Positions 41,292-48,420 of a DNA stretch of 64,000 nucleotides are shown in pieces. Position 1 is the first letter of the stretch; each line of letters opens with the position of its first letter. The notes below the pieces were generated by a model. It did not search any database and had not been told where the DNA came from. It worked only from the letters and a program-made list of their open reading frames with translations. The translations under genes were made by a program, and so were the position numbers. Source of the stretch: DATFTF01 sp963825175 (GTDB lineage Bacteria; Acidobacteriota; Thermoanaerobaculia; UBA5066; Gp7-AA6); contig CAWGSA010000001.1 in the NCBI GenBank assembly GCA_963825175.1, positions 372,001 through 436,000 on the forward strand, written 5' to 3'.

Positions 41292-41309
41292 AACAATATG
41301 GATATTGTT
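41292..41309. promoter_or_regulatory. Palindrome ACAATA-N4-TATTGT, copy 3, over a start codon
   Basis: Perfect 18-base palindrome with arms AACAATAT and ATATTGTT around GG. The ATG used for the acetyltransferase start lies inside it (41298-41300). A protein bound here, or a hairpin in the mRNA, would block initiation. Same arm core as at 2832 and 22913. Confidence 0.5.
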
Positions 41310-41891
41310 TCGCTCACCGCGAGGCATTGGCAGGACGTGCGGCGCATCTATCTCGAAGGCATCGCCACGGGACACGCGACCTTCGAGACGAAGGCTCCGT
41401 CCTGGGCCAAGTGGAACGCGGGGCACCGGCGCGAGGCGCGGCTGGTGGCGCGCGACGGCCCTGGCGTCGTGGGATGGGCCGCTCTTTCTCCGGTTTCGTC
41501 CCGAAGGGTCTACGCCGGAGTGGCCGAGGTCAGCATCTTCGTAGCGGAGGCGGCCCGCTCGCGAGGGGTCGGCGCTTGCCTTCTCCAGGCGCTCATCCGC
41601 GGGGCGGAAGAGGCCGGCCTCTGGACGCTGCAGGCGGGGATCTTCCCCGAGAACATGGCGAGCCTGGCCCTGCATCGGCGGTTCGGATTCCGCCTCGTCG
41701 GCGTCCGCGAGCGCATCGGGCGACTGAACGGCGTCTGGCGCGACGTCTGCCTACTGGAGCGTCGAAGCGGCTCGCGCCCGCGGCCAACGTCGGGCCGGGC
41801 GATTACCTCGGGAAGAAGATCGAAAGCGTCAAGAGGGTCCCGATCCCGATCGACAGCCAGACATTGGACACGAAGTAGCCGTAGGCCATGA
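41298..41891 (+). CDS. GNAT acetyltransferase (phosphinothricin-acetyltransferase-like)
   Basis: A 197-residue GNAT enzyme. RIYLEGIATGHATFETKAP is the typical N-terminal pattern of the phosphinothricin/methionine-sulfoximine acetyltransferases, followed by VAEVSIFVAEAARSRGVGACLLQALI (acetyl-CoA motif A, split here by strand) and ENMASLALHRRFGFRLVGVRE. Normal homologues end soon after the GVWRDVCLLERR segment; the remaining 45 residues are Arg/Ser-rich and overlap the antisense membrane-protein gene. The stop has possibly been lost by frameshift. Start: ATG at 41298 fits family alignment; ATG at 41262 is an alternative. Confidence 0.82.
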   Translation: MDIVSLTARHWQDVRRIYLEGIATGHATFETKAPSWAKWNAGHRREARLVARDGPGVVGWAALSPVSSRRVYAGVAEVSIFVAEAARSRGVGACLLQALIRGAEEAGLWTLQAGIFPENMASLALHRRFGFRLVGVRERIGRLNGVWRDVCLLERRSGSRPRPTSGRAITSGRRSKASRGSRSRSTARHWTRSSRRP

Positions 41892-42027
41892 GCGCAATTC
41901 CGAGGAAGAGTGGGCGGGGCTCGCCGCTCTTCTTGCCATAGCGGAACGCGGCGAAACCGACCAGGCCGAAAAAGATGGCCACGGCGATCGTGGCAAAAGA
42001 GGGGACTTCCAGCCCGAGATTCGGCAC
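41803..42027 (-). CDS. Small conserved membrane protein
   Basis: A 74-residue membrane protein with two helices: FATIAVAIFFGLVGFAAFRYG (about 11-31) and FLGIALMAYGYFVSNVWLS (about 41-59), with a final IGIGTLLTLSIFFP. The RYGKK loop then ALMAYGYFV is a pattern shared by small uncharacterised bacterial membrane proteins. GTG start. It overlaps the 3' tail of the convergent acetyltransferase gene by 89 bp; the short, well-formed membrane pattern suggests that this strand's reading is the real one in the overlap. Confidence 0.65.
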   Translation of the reverse strand: MPNLGLEVPSFATIAVAIFFGLVGFAAFRYGKKSGEPRPLFLGIALMAYGYFVSNVWLSIGIGTLLTLSIFFPR

Positions 42028-42267
42028 GCCAGGGGCAACAGCCCGAGCGGTTGTCTCCTTCCCGCAATCGGTCGGTCGTCACAACGGCGCGAAAACACCG
42101 AGCCGGTCATCCTCCGATCGTAGCCGGCCGCGGCGCGGTCGAGGAAAAGGACGCCGGTCCCCGCGGCGAAAGCCATCGTGTCCTCCGAATCGACCGCCCT
42201 TCCCGAGGCCCAGCCGCTGACGCGCCGTCACCGGGCAGGATTCGAGGAGGGGCGGCCTGAATGCGGC

Positions 42268-42837
42268 CTAGCTTCCGCAGCCCGCGCCGGCCGCGGCCGA
42301 CTTCGCCGGCAGGGGCAGGTCGAAGTCGATCTGCCAGGAGTAGGCTCCCTGGCTATCTTCTTCCCTGGTCTTGCCTCCCGTCACGCGGCCCGCGAGCCGC
42401 CCCCCCAGCTTGAGGTCGCCGGAGAGCTTCTCGAAGCGGATGTGCTTGTCCTTGGATGGGTCCAACACCCACTGCCGCCCGAGCAGCGGAGACTCGGCAT
42501 TGTTCATGCCGATCTCCACCGATTTCACGGCCGCCGGACGCGGCACCGGGGCTCCTCCGCCAGGACAGAAGGCGAGGTGCATGAGGGTGCGAAATTTCCC
42601 TTTCGCGTCCTGATCGCTCGCATACGAGGACAGCTGGAACGCCTTCTCTTCCTCGGCAGAAATCGGCGCCTCGCTGAACCAGATCGTGACGCTGTGCTGA
42701 TCGTCGTAGTAGGAGATCGCGCAGTGTGTCATCGAAAACGCCTTTCCTCCCATCACTCCCTTGGCGGAGCACCTGCTCTCCGCCCGGACTCCCCCCGCCA
42801 CCGACATCAAGAGACCAAACGTGAGAATGCGGCGCAT
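42268..42837 (-). CDS. Hypothetical exported protein
   Basis: A 189-residue exported protein. The signal peptide is 1-19 (ILTFGLLMSVAGGVRA then ES). The mature part has four cysteines, Cys in ESRCSAKG, MTHCAISY, LAFCPGG and at the last residues (GAGCGS), and mixed beta segments (VTIWFSEAPIS, YSWQIDFDLPLPA). The ATG at 42837 has AAAGGGAG at a good distance. I do not recognise the family; a disulfide-stabilised periplasmic domain is likely. It is divergent from the metal-dependent hydrolase. Confidence 0.6.
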   Translation of the reverse strand: MRRILTFGLLMSVAGGVRAESRCSAKGVMGGKAFSMTHCAISYYDDQHSVTIWFSEAPISAEEEKAFQLSSYASDQDAKGKFRTLMHLAFCPGGGAPVPRPAAVKSVEIGMNNAESPLLGRQWVLDPSKDKHIRFEKLSGDLKLGGRLAGRVTGGKTREEDSQGAYSWQIDFDLPLPAKSAAAGAGCGS

Positions 42838-42985
42838 CGTGTACTCCCTTTCGTTCCGGAACAGGAGAACCCCCTCAGATAAGAACTCGCAGAAACACCC
42901 GGGGAGGTGACAAAGCGTATCCGGCAAAGTCCGCTCTGGTCCCCGCCTCAGGGCGGGCGAGAAAATTGCTAGAGCTTCTTGACTC

Positions 42986-43681
42986 ATGTTCATCGGCCAC
43001 TACGGCGTTTCGCTCGCCGCCAAACGCATCCGTCCGCATCTTTCTCTGGGGTGGCTCTTCCTCGCCGTCCAGCTCCTCGACGTCCTCTTCAGCGTCTTCG
43101 TCCTCCTGGGCGTGGAAAAGATGCGCATCGTGCACGGGTACACGGCCTACAACCCCTACGACCTTTACTGGATGCCATACTCCCACAGCCTCGCCGGCGC
43201 GCTCGGATGGTCCGCACTGGCCGCCGCGGTCGGTTTCCTGGCCCTGCGCCGCTGCGCGCCTCGGGATCGCTTTTCGGCCGCGCTCGTGGTCGGGGCCGCG
43301 GTCTTCTCCCACTTTGTGCTCGACGTCCCGGTGCACACTCCGGACCTGCCTCTCTGGCCCTCCGCGGGATCACCCCGGATCGGCCTGGGTCTCTGGAACC
43401 ACCCCGCCGCGACGATGGTTCTCGAGCTCGTGGTGCTGGCCGCGGGCGGAGCCGCCTACCTGCGGGCGTCGCGCCCAAGGAGTCGCCGCGCCTCGGTGTC
43501 GACCTTTCTCTTCGCCTGCGTTCTCGTCGCGCTCACGATCGCGACGCCGTTCCAGCCCGATCCCGCGAGCGGGCCCGCATTTGCCGTTCGAGCCCTGACG
43601 CTCTACGCCGCGCTGGCCCTCGCGGCCGGCTTCGTGGACCGCGGCCGCACCGATAAGGCCTTGCACGGCGCCTTGCGCTGA
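42986..43681 (+). CDS. Membrane-bound metal-dependent hydrolase-like (YdjM/DUF457-like)
   Basis: A 231-residue multi-helix membrane protein, about six helices. The residues likely to bind metal are His in MFIGHYGVSLAAKR, the pair in PYSHSLAGALG and the His-Asp stretch FSHFVLDVPVHTPDLPLW, as in the YdjM/LexA-regulated and DUF457 families of membrane-embedded hydrolases. Helices lie at about 20-42, 70-90, 97-115, 135-155, 170-186 and 203-220. The substrate is unknown; the family is often linked to membrane stress. Confidence 0.8.
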   Translation: MFIGHYGVSLAAKRIRPHLSLGWLFLAVQLLDVLFSVFVLLGVEKMRIVHGYTAYNPYDLYWMPYSHSLAGALGWSALAAAVGFLALRRCAPRDRFSAALVVGAAVFSHFVLDVPVHTPDLPLWPSAGSPRIGLGLWNHPAATMVLELVVLAAGGAAYLRASRPRSRRASVSTFLFACVLVALTIATPFQPDPASGPAFAVRALTLYAALALAAGFVDRGRTDKALHGALR

Positions 43682-43688
43682 GATCTGC

Positions 43689-44228
43689 TTGCCGCAACCT
43701 CGTGCCGTCGTGGATCCCGAGCTGCTCTGCGTCCTGATCGTCCTCGTCCTCCTGGCCGCCGGGGGGATCTATTGGGGATTCTTTTCCCGCGGACGCACGC
43801 TGCTCACCTCGCGGCTCCAGGCCGGAGCCCTGACCCTGATCTTCCTGGTGATCCCGGCCGTCCTCCTGGTGCTGGCGGAGCAGCGGCACGCCGTTGCCCG
43901 GCTGGCCAGGGAGGGCATCGTTCCGCATCCCTCGATCGAGAACGCCGTCGGCGTGGCCGCGGGCAAGGGACCGGGGCCGCTCTCAGTGCTCTTGCGACGC
44001 GCGGGCCTGCGCGGATCGACGTGGCTCTTCGACCTGAAGGGTTCACCGGAGAACGTGCTGGCGTTCTACCGGAACCCCGCGCACGCTCCGGGGTGGACGC
44101 TCACCGAGGATGGCCCGGCGATGCTGATCCTCCGCCGCGGACCCGAGACCATGTCCATCTCCGCGCGGAAAGGCCTGGCCTCGCGCCAGATCTCCTACAC
44201 GGTCAGCGACAGCCGAGAGCGACCGTGA
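43689..44228 (+). CDS. Hypothetical membrane protein
   Basis: A 179-residue protein with two N-terminal membrane helices (about 12-30, VLIVLVLLAAGGIYWGFF, and about 43-62, AGALTLIFLVIPAVLLVLA) and a C-terminal soluble domain of about 110 residues (STWLFDLKGSPENVLAFYRN, GPAMLILRRGPETMSISAR). The latter looks like a compact alpha/beta fold. The family is not recognised. Its TTG start lies 7 bases after the hydrolase stop; GTG nearby is an alternative. It probably forms an operon with it. Confidence 0.6.
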   Translation: MPQPRAVVDPELLCVLIVLVLLAAGGIYWGFFSRGRTLLTSRLQAGALTLIFLVIPAVLLVLAEQRHAVARLAREGIVPHPSIENAVGVAAGKGPGPLSVLLRRAGLRGSTWLFDLKGSPENVLAFYRNPAHAPGWTLTEDGPAMLILRRGPETMSISARKGLASRQISYTVSDSRERP

Positions 44229-44244
44229 CGCGAGAAGCGGCCGC

Positions 44245-44541
44245 TCACCCGCCCGCGATCGCCCCCAGGACCAGAAAGGGCTCCGCGCCCCGGACCACGG
44301 CGTCGGGCAGGGGCGCGTCGGGCGGTTCGTGGGAGAGGTCCTCCCCGCAGGCGAAGAAACGCACGAAGTCGCGCCGTTTGTGGGTCACGTGATCGCGGAT
44401 CGCGCCGCGCAGGACCGGGTAGCGCTCTTCGAGCGCGTCGAGCACCGCGCCCTGCGTGGCCCGGCCGGAGATCTCGATCTCGACCTCGGTTCCGACATTG
44501 GCCAGCGTCCGCAGGTGCTGCGGCAGCTCCACCCGGATCAT
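44245..44541 (-). CDS. MoaD/ThiS-like sulfur-carrier protein
   Basis: A 98-residue ubiquitin-fold protein of the MoaD/ThiS family. It starts MIRVELPQHLRTLANVG and ends with the diagnostic double glycine (LGAIAGG), which is adenylated and thiolated when the protein carries sulfur. The hydrophobic core pattern (EVEIEISGRATQGAVLDALE) fits. The gene overlaps the upstream beta-propeller gene by four bases (ATGA). Genes for MoeB-like activation are not in the window. It may supply sulfur for molybdopterin or thiamine, but its neighbour suggests a different, dedicated role. Confidence 0.88.
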   Translation of the reverse strand: MIRVELPQHLRTLANVGTEVEIEISGRATQGAVLDALEERYPVLRGAIRDHVTHKRRDFVRFFACGEDLSHEPPDAPLPDAVVRGAEPFLVLGAIAGG

Positions 44542-45653
44542 CGGAGCGTCTGGGCCTCGACGGAGAGGACTGCCGGGAGATCGCGCACGATCGGCGCCCA
44601 GCTGTCGCCGGCATCGGACGAGGCGTAGACCTGTCCCCCGGACGTTCCGAAGTACACGCCGCAGGGATCGCAGGAGTCGACGGACATCGCGTCGCGCAGC
44701 ACGTTGACGTAGCAATCCTTCTGCGGCAGTCCCTTGGTCAGCGCCTCCCACTCGTTGCCGCCCTGGCGGCTGCGGTAGACGCGCAGCTTCCCGTCGGGCA
44801 CGAAGTGCTCCGAGTCGCTCTTGATGGGGACGACGTAGACCGTCTCGGGATCGTGGGCATGAATGTCGATGACGAACCCGAAATCCGTCGGCAGGTTGCC
44901 GCTCACTTCCTTCCAGGTCTCCGCCGAGTCGTCGCTCCTCATCACGTCCCAGTGCTTCTGCATGAAGAGGACGTTGGGCCGGGCCGGGTGCATGGCGACG
45001 TGGTGAACGCAATGGCCCACCTCGGCGTTCGGATCGGGGATGTACTGGGAGACCAGGCCCTTGTTGACCGGTTTCCAGGACTTGCCGCCGTCGTCGGTGC
45101 GGAACGCGCCGGCCGCGGAGATGGCGATGAACATCCGGTCCCGGTTCTTGGGATCGAGGATGATCGTGTGCAGGCACATTCCCCCCGCGCCGGGCTGCCA
45201 CTGGGGACCCGTGCCGTGCTCTCGCAGCCCGCGCAGCTCCTGCCAGTTCTGGCCGCCGTCGCTCGAGCGGAACAGGGCGGCGTCCTCGACCCCGGCGTAG
45301 ACGGTGTCCGGGTCGGACAGCGACGGCTCGAGGTGCCAGACCCGCTTGAAGGCCCACGGCTTGAGCGTGCCGTCGTACCACTGGTGCGTGCCGGGGACTC
45401 CCTCGTAGACGAACTTGTTCCCTACCGCTTCCCAGGTCTTGCCGCCGTCGTTCGAGCGCTGGATCTGCTGGCCGAACCAGCCGGAGGACTGCGAGGCGTA
45501 GATCCGGTTCGGGTCGGCGGGCGATCCTTTCAGGTGATACATCTCCCAACCGGCGAAGTGCGGGCCGGAGACGTCCCACCGCTCGCGCCTGGCGTCCGAC
45601 GTCAGAATGAAAGCGCCCTTGCGCGTCCCGACCAGCACCCGTACGTCCGTCAT
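44538..45653 (-). CDS. BNR/sialidase-like beta-propeller (glycosyl hydrolase-like)
   Basis: A 371-residue protein with repeated Asp-box-like motifs: SNDGGKTWEAVG, SSDGGQNWQELRG, TDDGGKSWKPVNK, SDDSAETWKEVSG, and a final SSDAGDSWAPIV. Six or more such turns indicate a sialidase-like beta-propeller. Catalytic residues of true sialidases are not obvious. No signal peptide is visible; it appears cytoplasmic. It overlaps the MoaD-like gene, an arrangement seen for this propeller family with MoaD/ThiS partners, which hints that they form a complex. I cannot give a reaction. Confidence 0.85.
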   Translation of the reverse strand: MTDVRVLVGTRKGAFILTSDARRERWDVSGPHFAGWEMYHLKGSPADPNRIYASQSSGWFGQQIQRSNDGGKTWEAVGNKFVYEGVPGTHQWYDGTLKPWAFKRVWHLEPSLSDPDTVYAGVEDAALFRSSDGGQNWQELRGLREHGTGPQWQPGAGGMCLHTIILDPKNRDRMFIAISAAGAFRTDDGGKSWKPVNKGLVSQYIPDPNAEVGHCVHHVAMHPARPNVLFMQKHWDVMRSDDSAETWKEVSGNLPTDFGFVIDIHAHDPETVYVVPIKSDSEHFVPDGKLRVYRSRQGGNEWEALTKGLPQKDCYVNVLRDAMSVDSCDPCGVYFGTSGGQVYASSDAGDSWAPIVRDLPAVLSVEAQTLR

Positions 45654-45808
45654 TCCGCACTCCTTCCTTGCGCCGCCCGAAGGGGGCGCCGCCGTCGGAT
45701 TCCACTATATCGACGGATGGAGCGTCGCGGAATCGACACCGCGCCGAGAAAAATCGCTCCACGGCCCTTGCCGGCCGCGGCCGGGAACGCCCTTAGAATC
45801 GCCAACCG

Positions 45809-48379
45809 ATGAGCCTGACGCCGGGATCCAAGCTCGGGCCGTACGAGGTGATCTCGCCCCTGGGGGCAGGGGGTATGGGAGAGGTCTACCGCGCGAGGGA
45901 CGGACGCCTCGGCCGCGAGGCGGCGTTGAAAGTGCTGCCGGACGCGGTGGCGCGCGATGCCGTCCGCCGCTCTCGATTCGAGCACGAGGCGCGGGCCGCC
46001 TCGGCCCTGGCCCATCCCAACATCGTGACCGTCTTCGACGTCGGCGAGACCGACGGCGCGGTCTGGATCGCGATGGAGCTGGTCGAAGGACGGACGATTC
46101 GAGACCTGGTTTCGGCGGGCGCACTGCCGATCCGCCGCGTTCTCGAGATCGGGACGCAGACGGCGGAGGGCCTCTCCGCGGCCCACGCCGTTGGGATCGT
46201 GCACCGCGACCTGAAACCCGAGAACCTCATCCTCTCCAAGGACGGCTACGTCAAGATCCTGGACTTCGGGCTGGCCAAGCTCGCGGAGAAGTCTCCGGCG
46301 TCCGAAGAGGCGCCGACGATGACCGCCGGAGCTCCGGGCACAGAGCCCGGCACGGTGATGGGCACGGTCGGTTACATGTCGCCCGAACAGGCCGCCGGCC
46401 AGGCCGTGGATTTCCGCTCCGACCAGTTCTCGTTTGGCTCGATCCTCTATGAAATGTCCACGGGGCAGCGGGCCTTCCAGAGAAGGACCGGCGTGGAGAC
46501 GCTCGCGGCGATCTTGCGCGAGGAGCCCAGGGCGGTGGCCGAGTTGAATCCCGCCGCCCCGCCGCCGCTGCGCTGGACGATCGAGCGTTGCCTGGCCAAG
46601 GAGCCGGACGAGCGCTACGCCTCGACCAAGGACCTCGCCCGCGACTTGAAGAGCGTGCGCGACCACCTGTCGGAGACCTCGGACGTCGCAGTGACTGCTG
46701 CGCCGGCTCGGCCGCGCCGCGGCTGGCTGGTTCCGGCCGCGGCGGCCCTGATCTCGGGAATCCTCCTGGGAGTGCTGGCGATGCGCCTCGCGGGCTCGCC
46801 GTCGGGTCCGACGCAGCCGGTCTTTCAGCAGATCACGTTCCGGCGCGGGACGATCAGCGGAGCGCGCTTTGCGCCCGACGGGAAGACGATCGTCTACGCC
46901 GCCTCGTGGAATGGCCTTCCCTCAGATGTGTTCGCCACCCAGCCCGATTCGCCCGAGTCGCGCTCCCTGGGCCTGGCTTCGTCCGGCATCTTCAGCATTT
47001 CCTCCGCCAGCGAGCTGGCCGTGGGGCTGAAGCAGCGGTCGGTTCTGGGATTCGAGACCTCGGCCATGCTCGCGCGGCTCCCGTTAAACGGCGGCGCGGC
47101 GCGCGACGTGCTGGCCGACGTCACGGGAGCCGACTGGTCTCCCGACGGACAGGACTTCGTCGTCGCGCGGCCCGAAGCCGGCCAGTGGCGGCTCGAATAT
47201 CCGCCGGGCAAAGTTCTGGCCACCTCGCCCGGCTGGATCAATCTTCCTCGGTTCTCGCCCGACGGGCGGCGCATTGCATATGCCGAGCACACGCAACGCG
47301 GCGACCAGCTCGGACGCGTGGTCGTCCTGGACACGTCTGGGCGGCGCTTGTTCCAGAGCGAGATCTGGCCGTCCCTATCCGGAATCGCGTGGTCGCCGTC
47401 GGGAGACGAGGTCTGGTACTCCGCGGATGGAATTTGGGCGCTTTCGCTCTCGGGTCGTTCGCGCGCGGTCATGCGACTGCCAGGGTTTGCAGAGCTGCGC
47501 GACGTCGCCCGCGACGGCCGCGTGCTCATGAGCCGGAGCGACCGGCGGCGAGAGACGGTCGGGCTCGCGCCCGGCGAGTCGAACGAACGAAGCCTCACCT
47601 GGCACGATTGGTCGTTCCCCGCGGATCTCTCCGCGGACGGCCGCACGCTTCTGTTCGACGAGCAGGGCGCTGCCGCCGGCGCGAGCTCCTATCTCGCTTA
47701 CATCCGCAACACCGACGGCTCTCCGGCGGTCCTTCTCGGACGAGCGCGGACGATGTCGCTCTCCGACGACGGAACGAAAGCACTGGCTGAGGGCTTGCAA
47801 GAGGGGTCACCCATCGTCGTCCTCCCGACCGGCGCCGGATCGCCGCGGACGGTGCCGACCAAGGGCATTTCGTGGCAATGGGGCACCTGGATGCCCGATG
47901 GACGGCATGCCATCGTGCAAGGGAGCGAGCCCGGCCGCAAGACGCGCCTCTTCCAGGTGGACACCGAGACCGGCGACGCTCGGGCATTCACTTCCGAAGG
48001 CGTCTCGCTCTACGGCGGGAAGATTTCGCCCGACGGGCGGTTCGTGGCGGCGGCCGGGCCAGACGGCAAACAGACGCTTTATCCTCTGAACGGCGGGACC
48101 CCGATTGCGATCCGAGGCATGGTCGAGCCGGAACAGGTCCTGAGATGGTCCGCCGACGGCCGCGCGCTGTTCATCAACTCGGGTTGGAACCTGCCGTACT
48201 CGATCTACCGGCTGGACCTGGCCACCGGGCGGCGCGAGCCCTGGAAGACGATCGCGCCCCCGGATCCCGCCGGGGTCATCAACGTCGGCCCGGTGCTCCT
48301 CTCGGAGGACGGCAAGTCCTACGTCTACTCCTACCGCAGGATTCTGGACACGCTCTACGTCGTGACCGGTCTGAATTAG
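45809..48379 (+). CDS. Ser/Thr protein kinase with C-terminal PD40/TolB-like propeller
   Basis: An 856-residue membrane kinase. The kinase domain (about 12-270) has LGAGGMGEVYRARD, Lys41 in ALKVL, VHRDLKPEN (Asp134) and DFG at 152-154, all intact, with a normal activation loop TVGYMSPEQAAGQ. One membrane helix follows (about 308-328, WLVPAAAALISGILLGVLA). The outside part (about 335-856) is a propeller of PD40/TolB-like repeats (FAPDGKTIVYA, FSPDGRRIAYAE, ISPDGRFVAAAG). This one-piece sensor-kinase layout is common in Acidobacteriota. It follows a divergent 155-bp region and ends by a terminator hairpin. Confidence 0.95.
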   Translation: MSLTPGSKLGPYEVISPLGAGGMGEVYRARDGRLGREAALKVLPDAVARDAVRRSRFEHEARAASALAHPNIVTVFDVGETDGAVWIAMELVEGRTIRDLVSAGALPIRRVLEIGTQTAEGLSAAHAVGIVHRDLKPENLILSKDGYVKILDFGLAKLAEKSPASEEAPTMTAGAPGTEPGTVMGTVGYMSPEQAAGQAVDFRSDQFSFGSILYEMSTGQRAFQRRTGVETLAAILREEPRAVAELNPAAPPPLRWTIERCLAKEPDERYASTKDLARDLKSVRDHLSETSDVAVTAAPARPRRGWLVPAAAALISGILLGVLAMRLAGSPSGPTQPVFQQITFRRGTISGARFAPDGKTIVYAASWNGLPSDVFATQPDSPESRSLGLASSGIFSISSASELAVGLKQRSVLGFETSAMLARLPLNGGAARDVLADVTGADWSPDGQDFVVARPEAGQWRLEYPPGKVLATSPGWINLPRFSPDGRRIAYAEHTQRGDQLGRVVVLDTSGRRLFQSEIWPSLSGIAWSPSGDEVWYSADGIWALSLSGRSRAVMRLPGFAELRDVARDGRVLMSRSDRRRETVGLAPGESNERSLTWHDWSFPADLSADGRTLLFDEQGAAAGASSYLAYIRNTDGSPAVLLGRARTMSLSDDGTKALAEGLQEGSPIVVLPTGAGSPRTVPTKGISWQWGTWMPDGRHAIVQGSEPGRKTRLFQVDTETGDARAFTSEGVSLYGGKISPDGRFVAAAGPDGKQTLYPLNGGTPIAIRGMVEPEQVLRWSADGRALFINSGWNLPYSIYRLDLATGRREPWKTIAPPDPAGVINVGPVLLSEDGKSYVYSYRRILDTLYVVTGLN

Positions 48380-48382
48380 GAA

Positions 48383-48397
48383 CGGGGCGAATCCCCG
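48383..48397. terminator. Hairpin between kinase and ADOP genes
   Basis: CGGGG pairs with CCCCG around a CGAAT loop, four bases after the kinase stop and 24 before the ADOP stop. It may end both convergent transcripts; no T-tract. Confidence 0.45.
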
Positions 48398-48420
48398 CCG
48401 AACCGCTTTCGAGACGTCCC

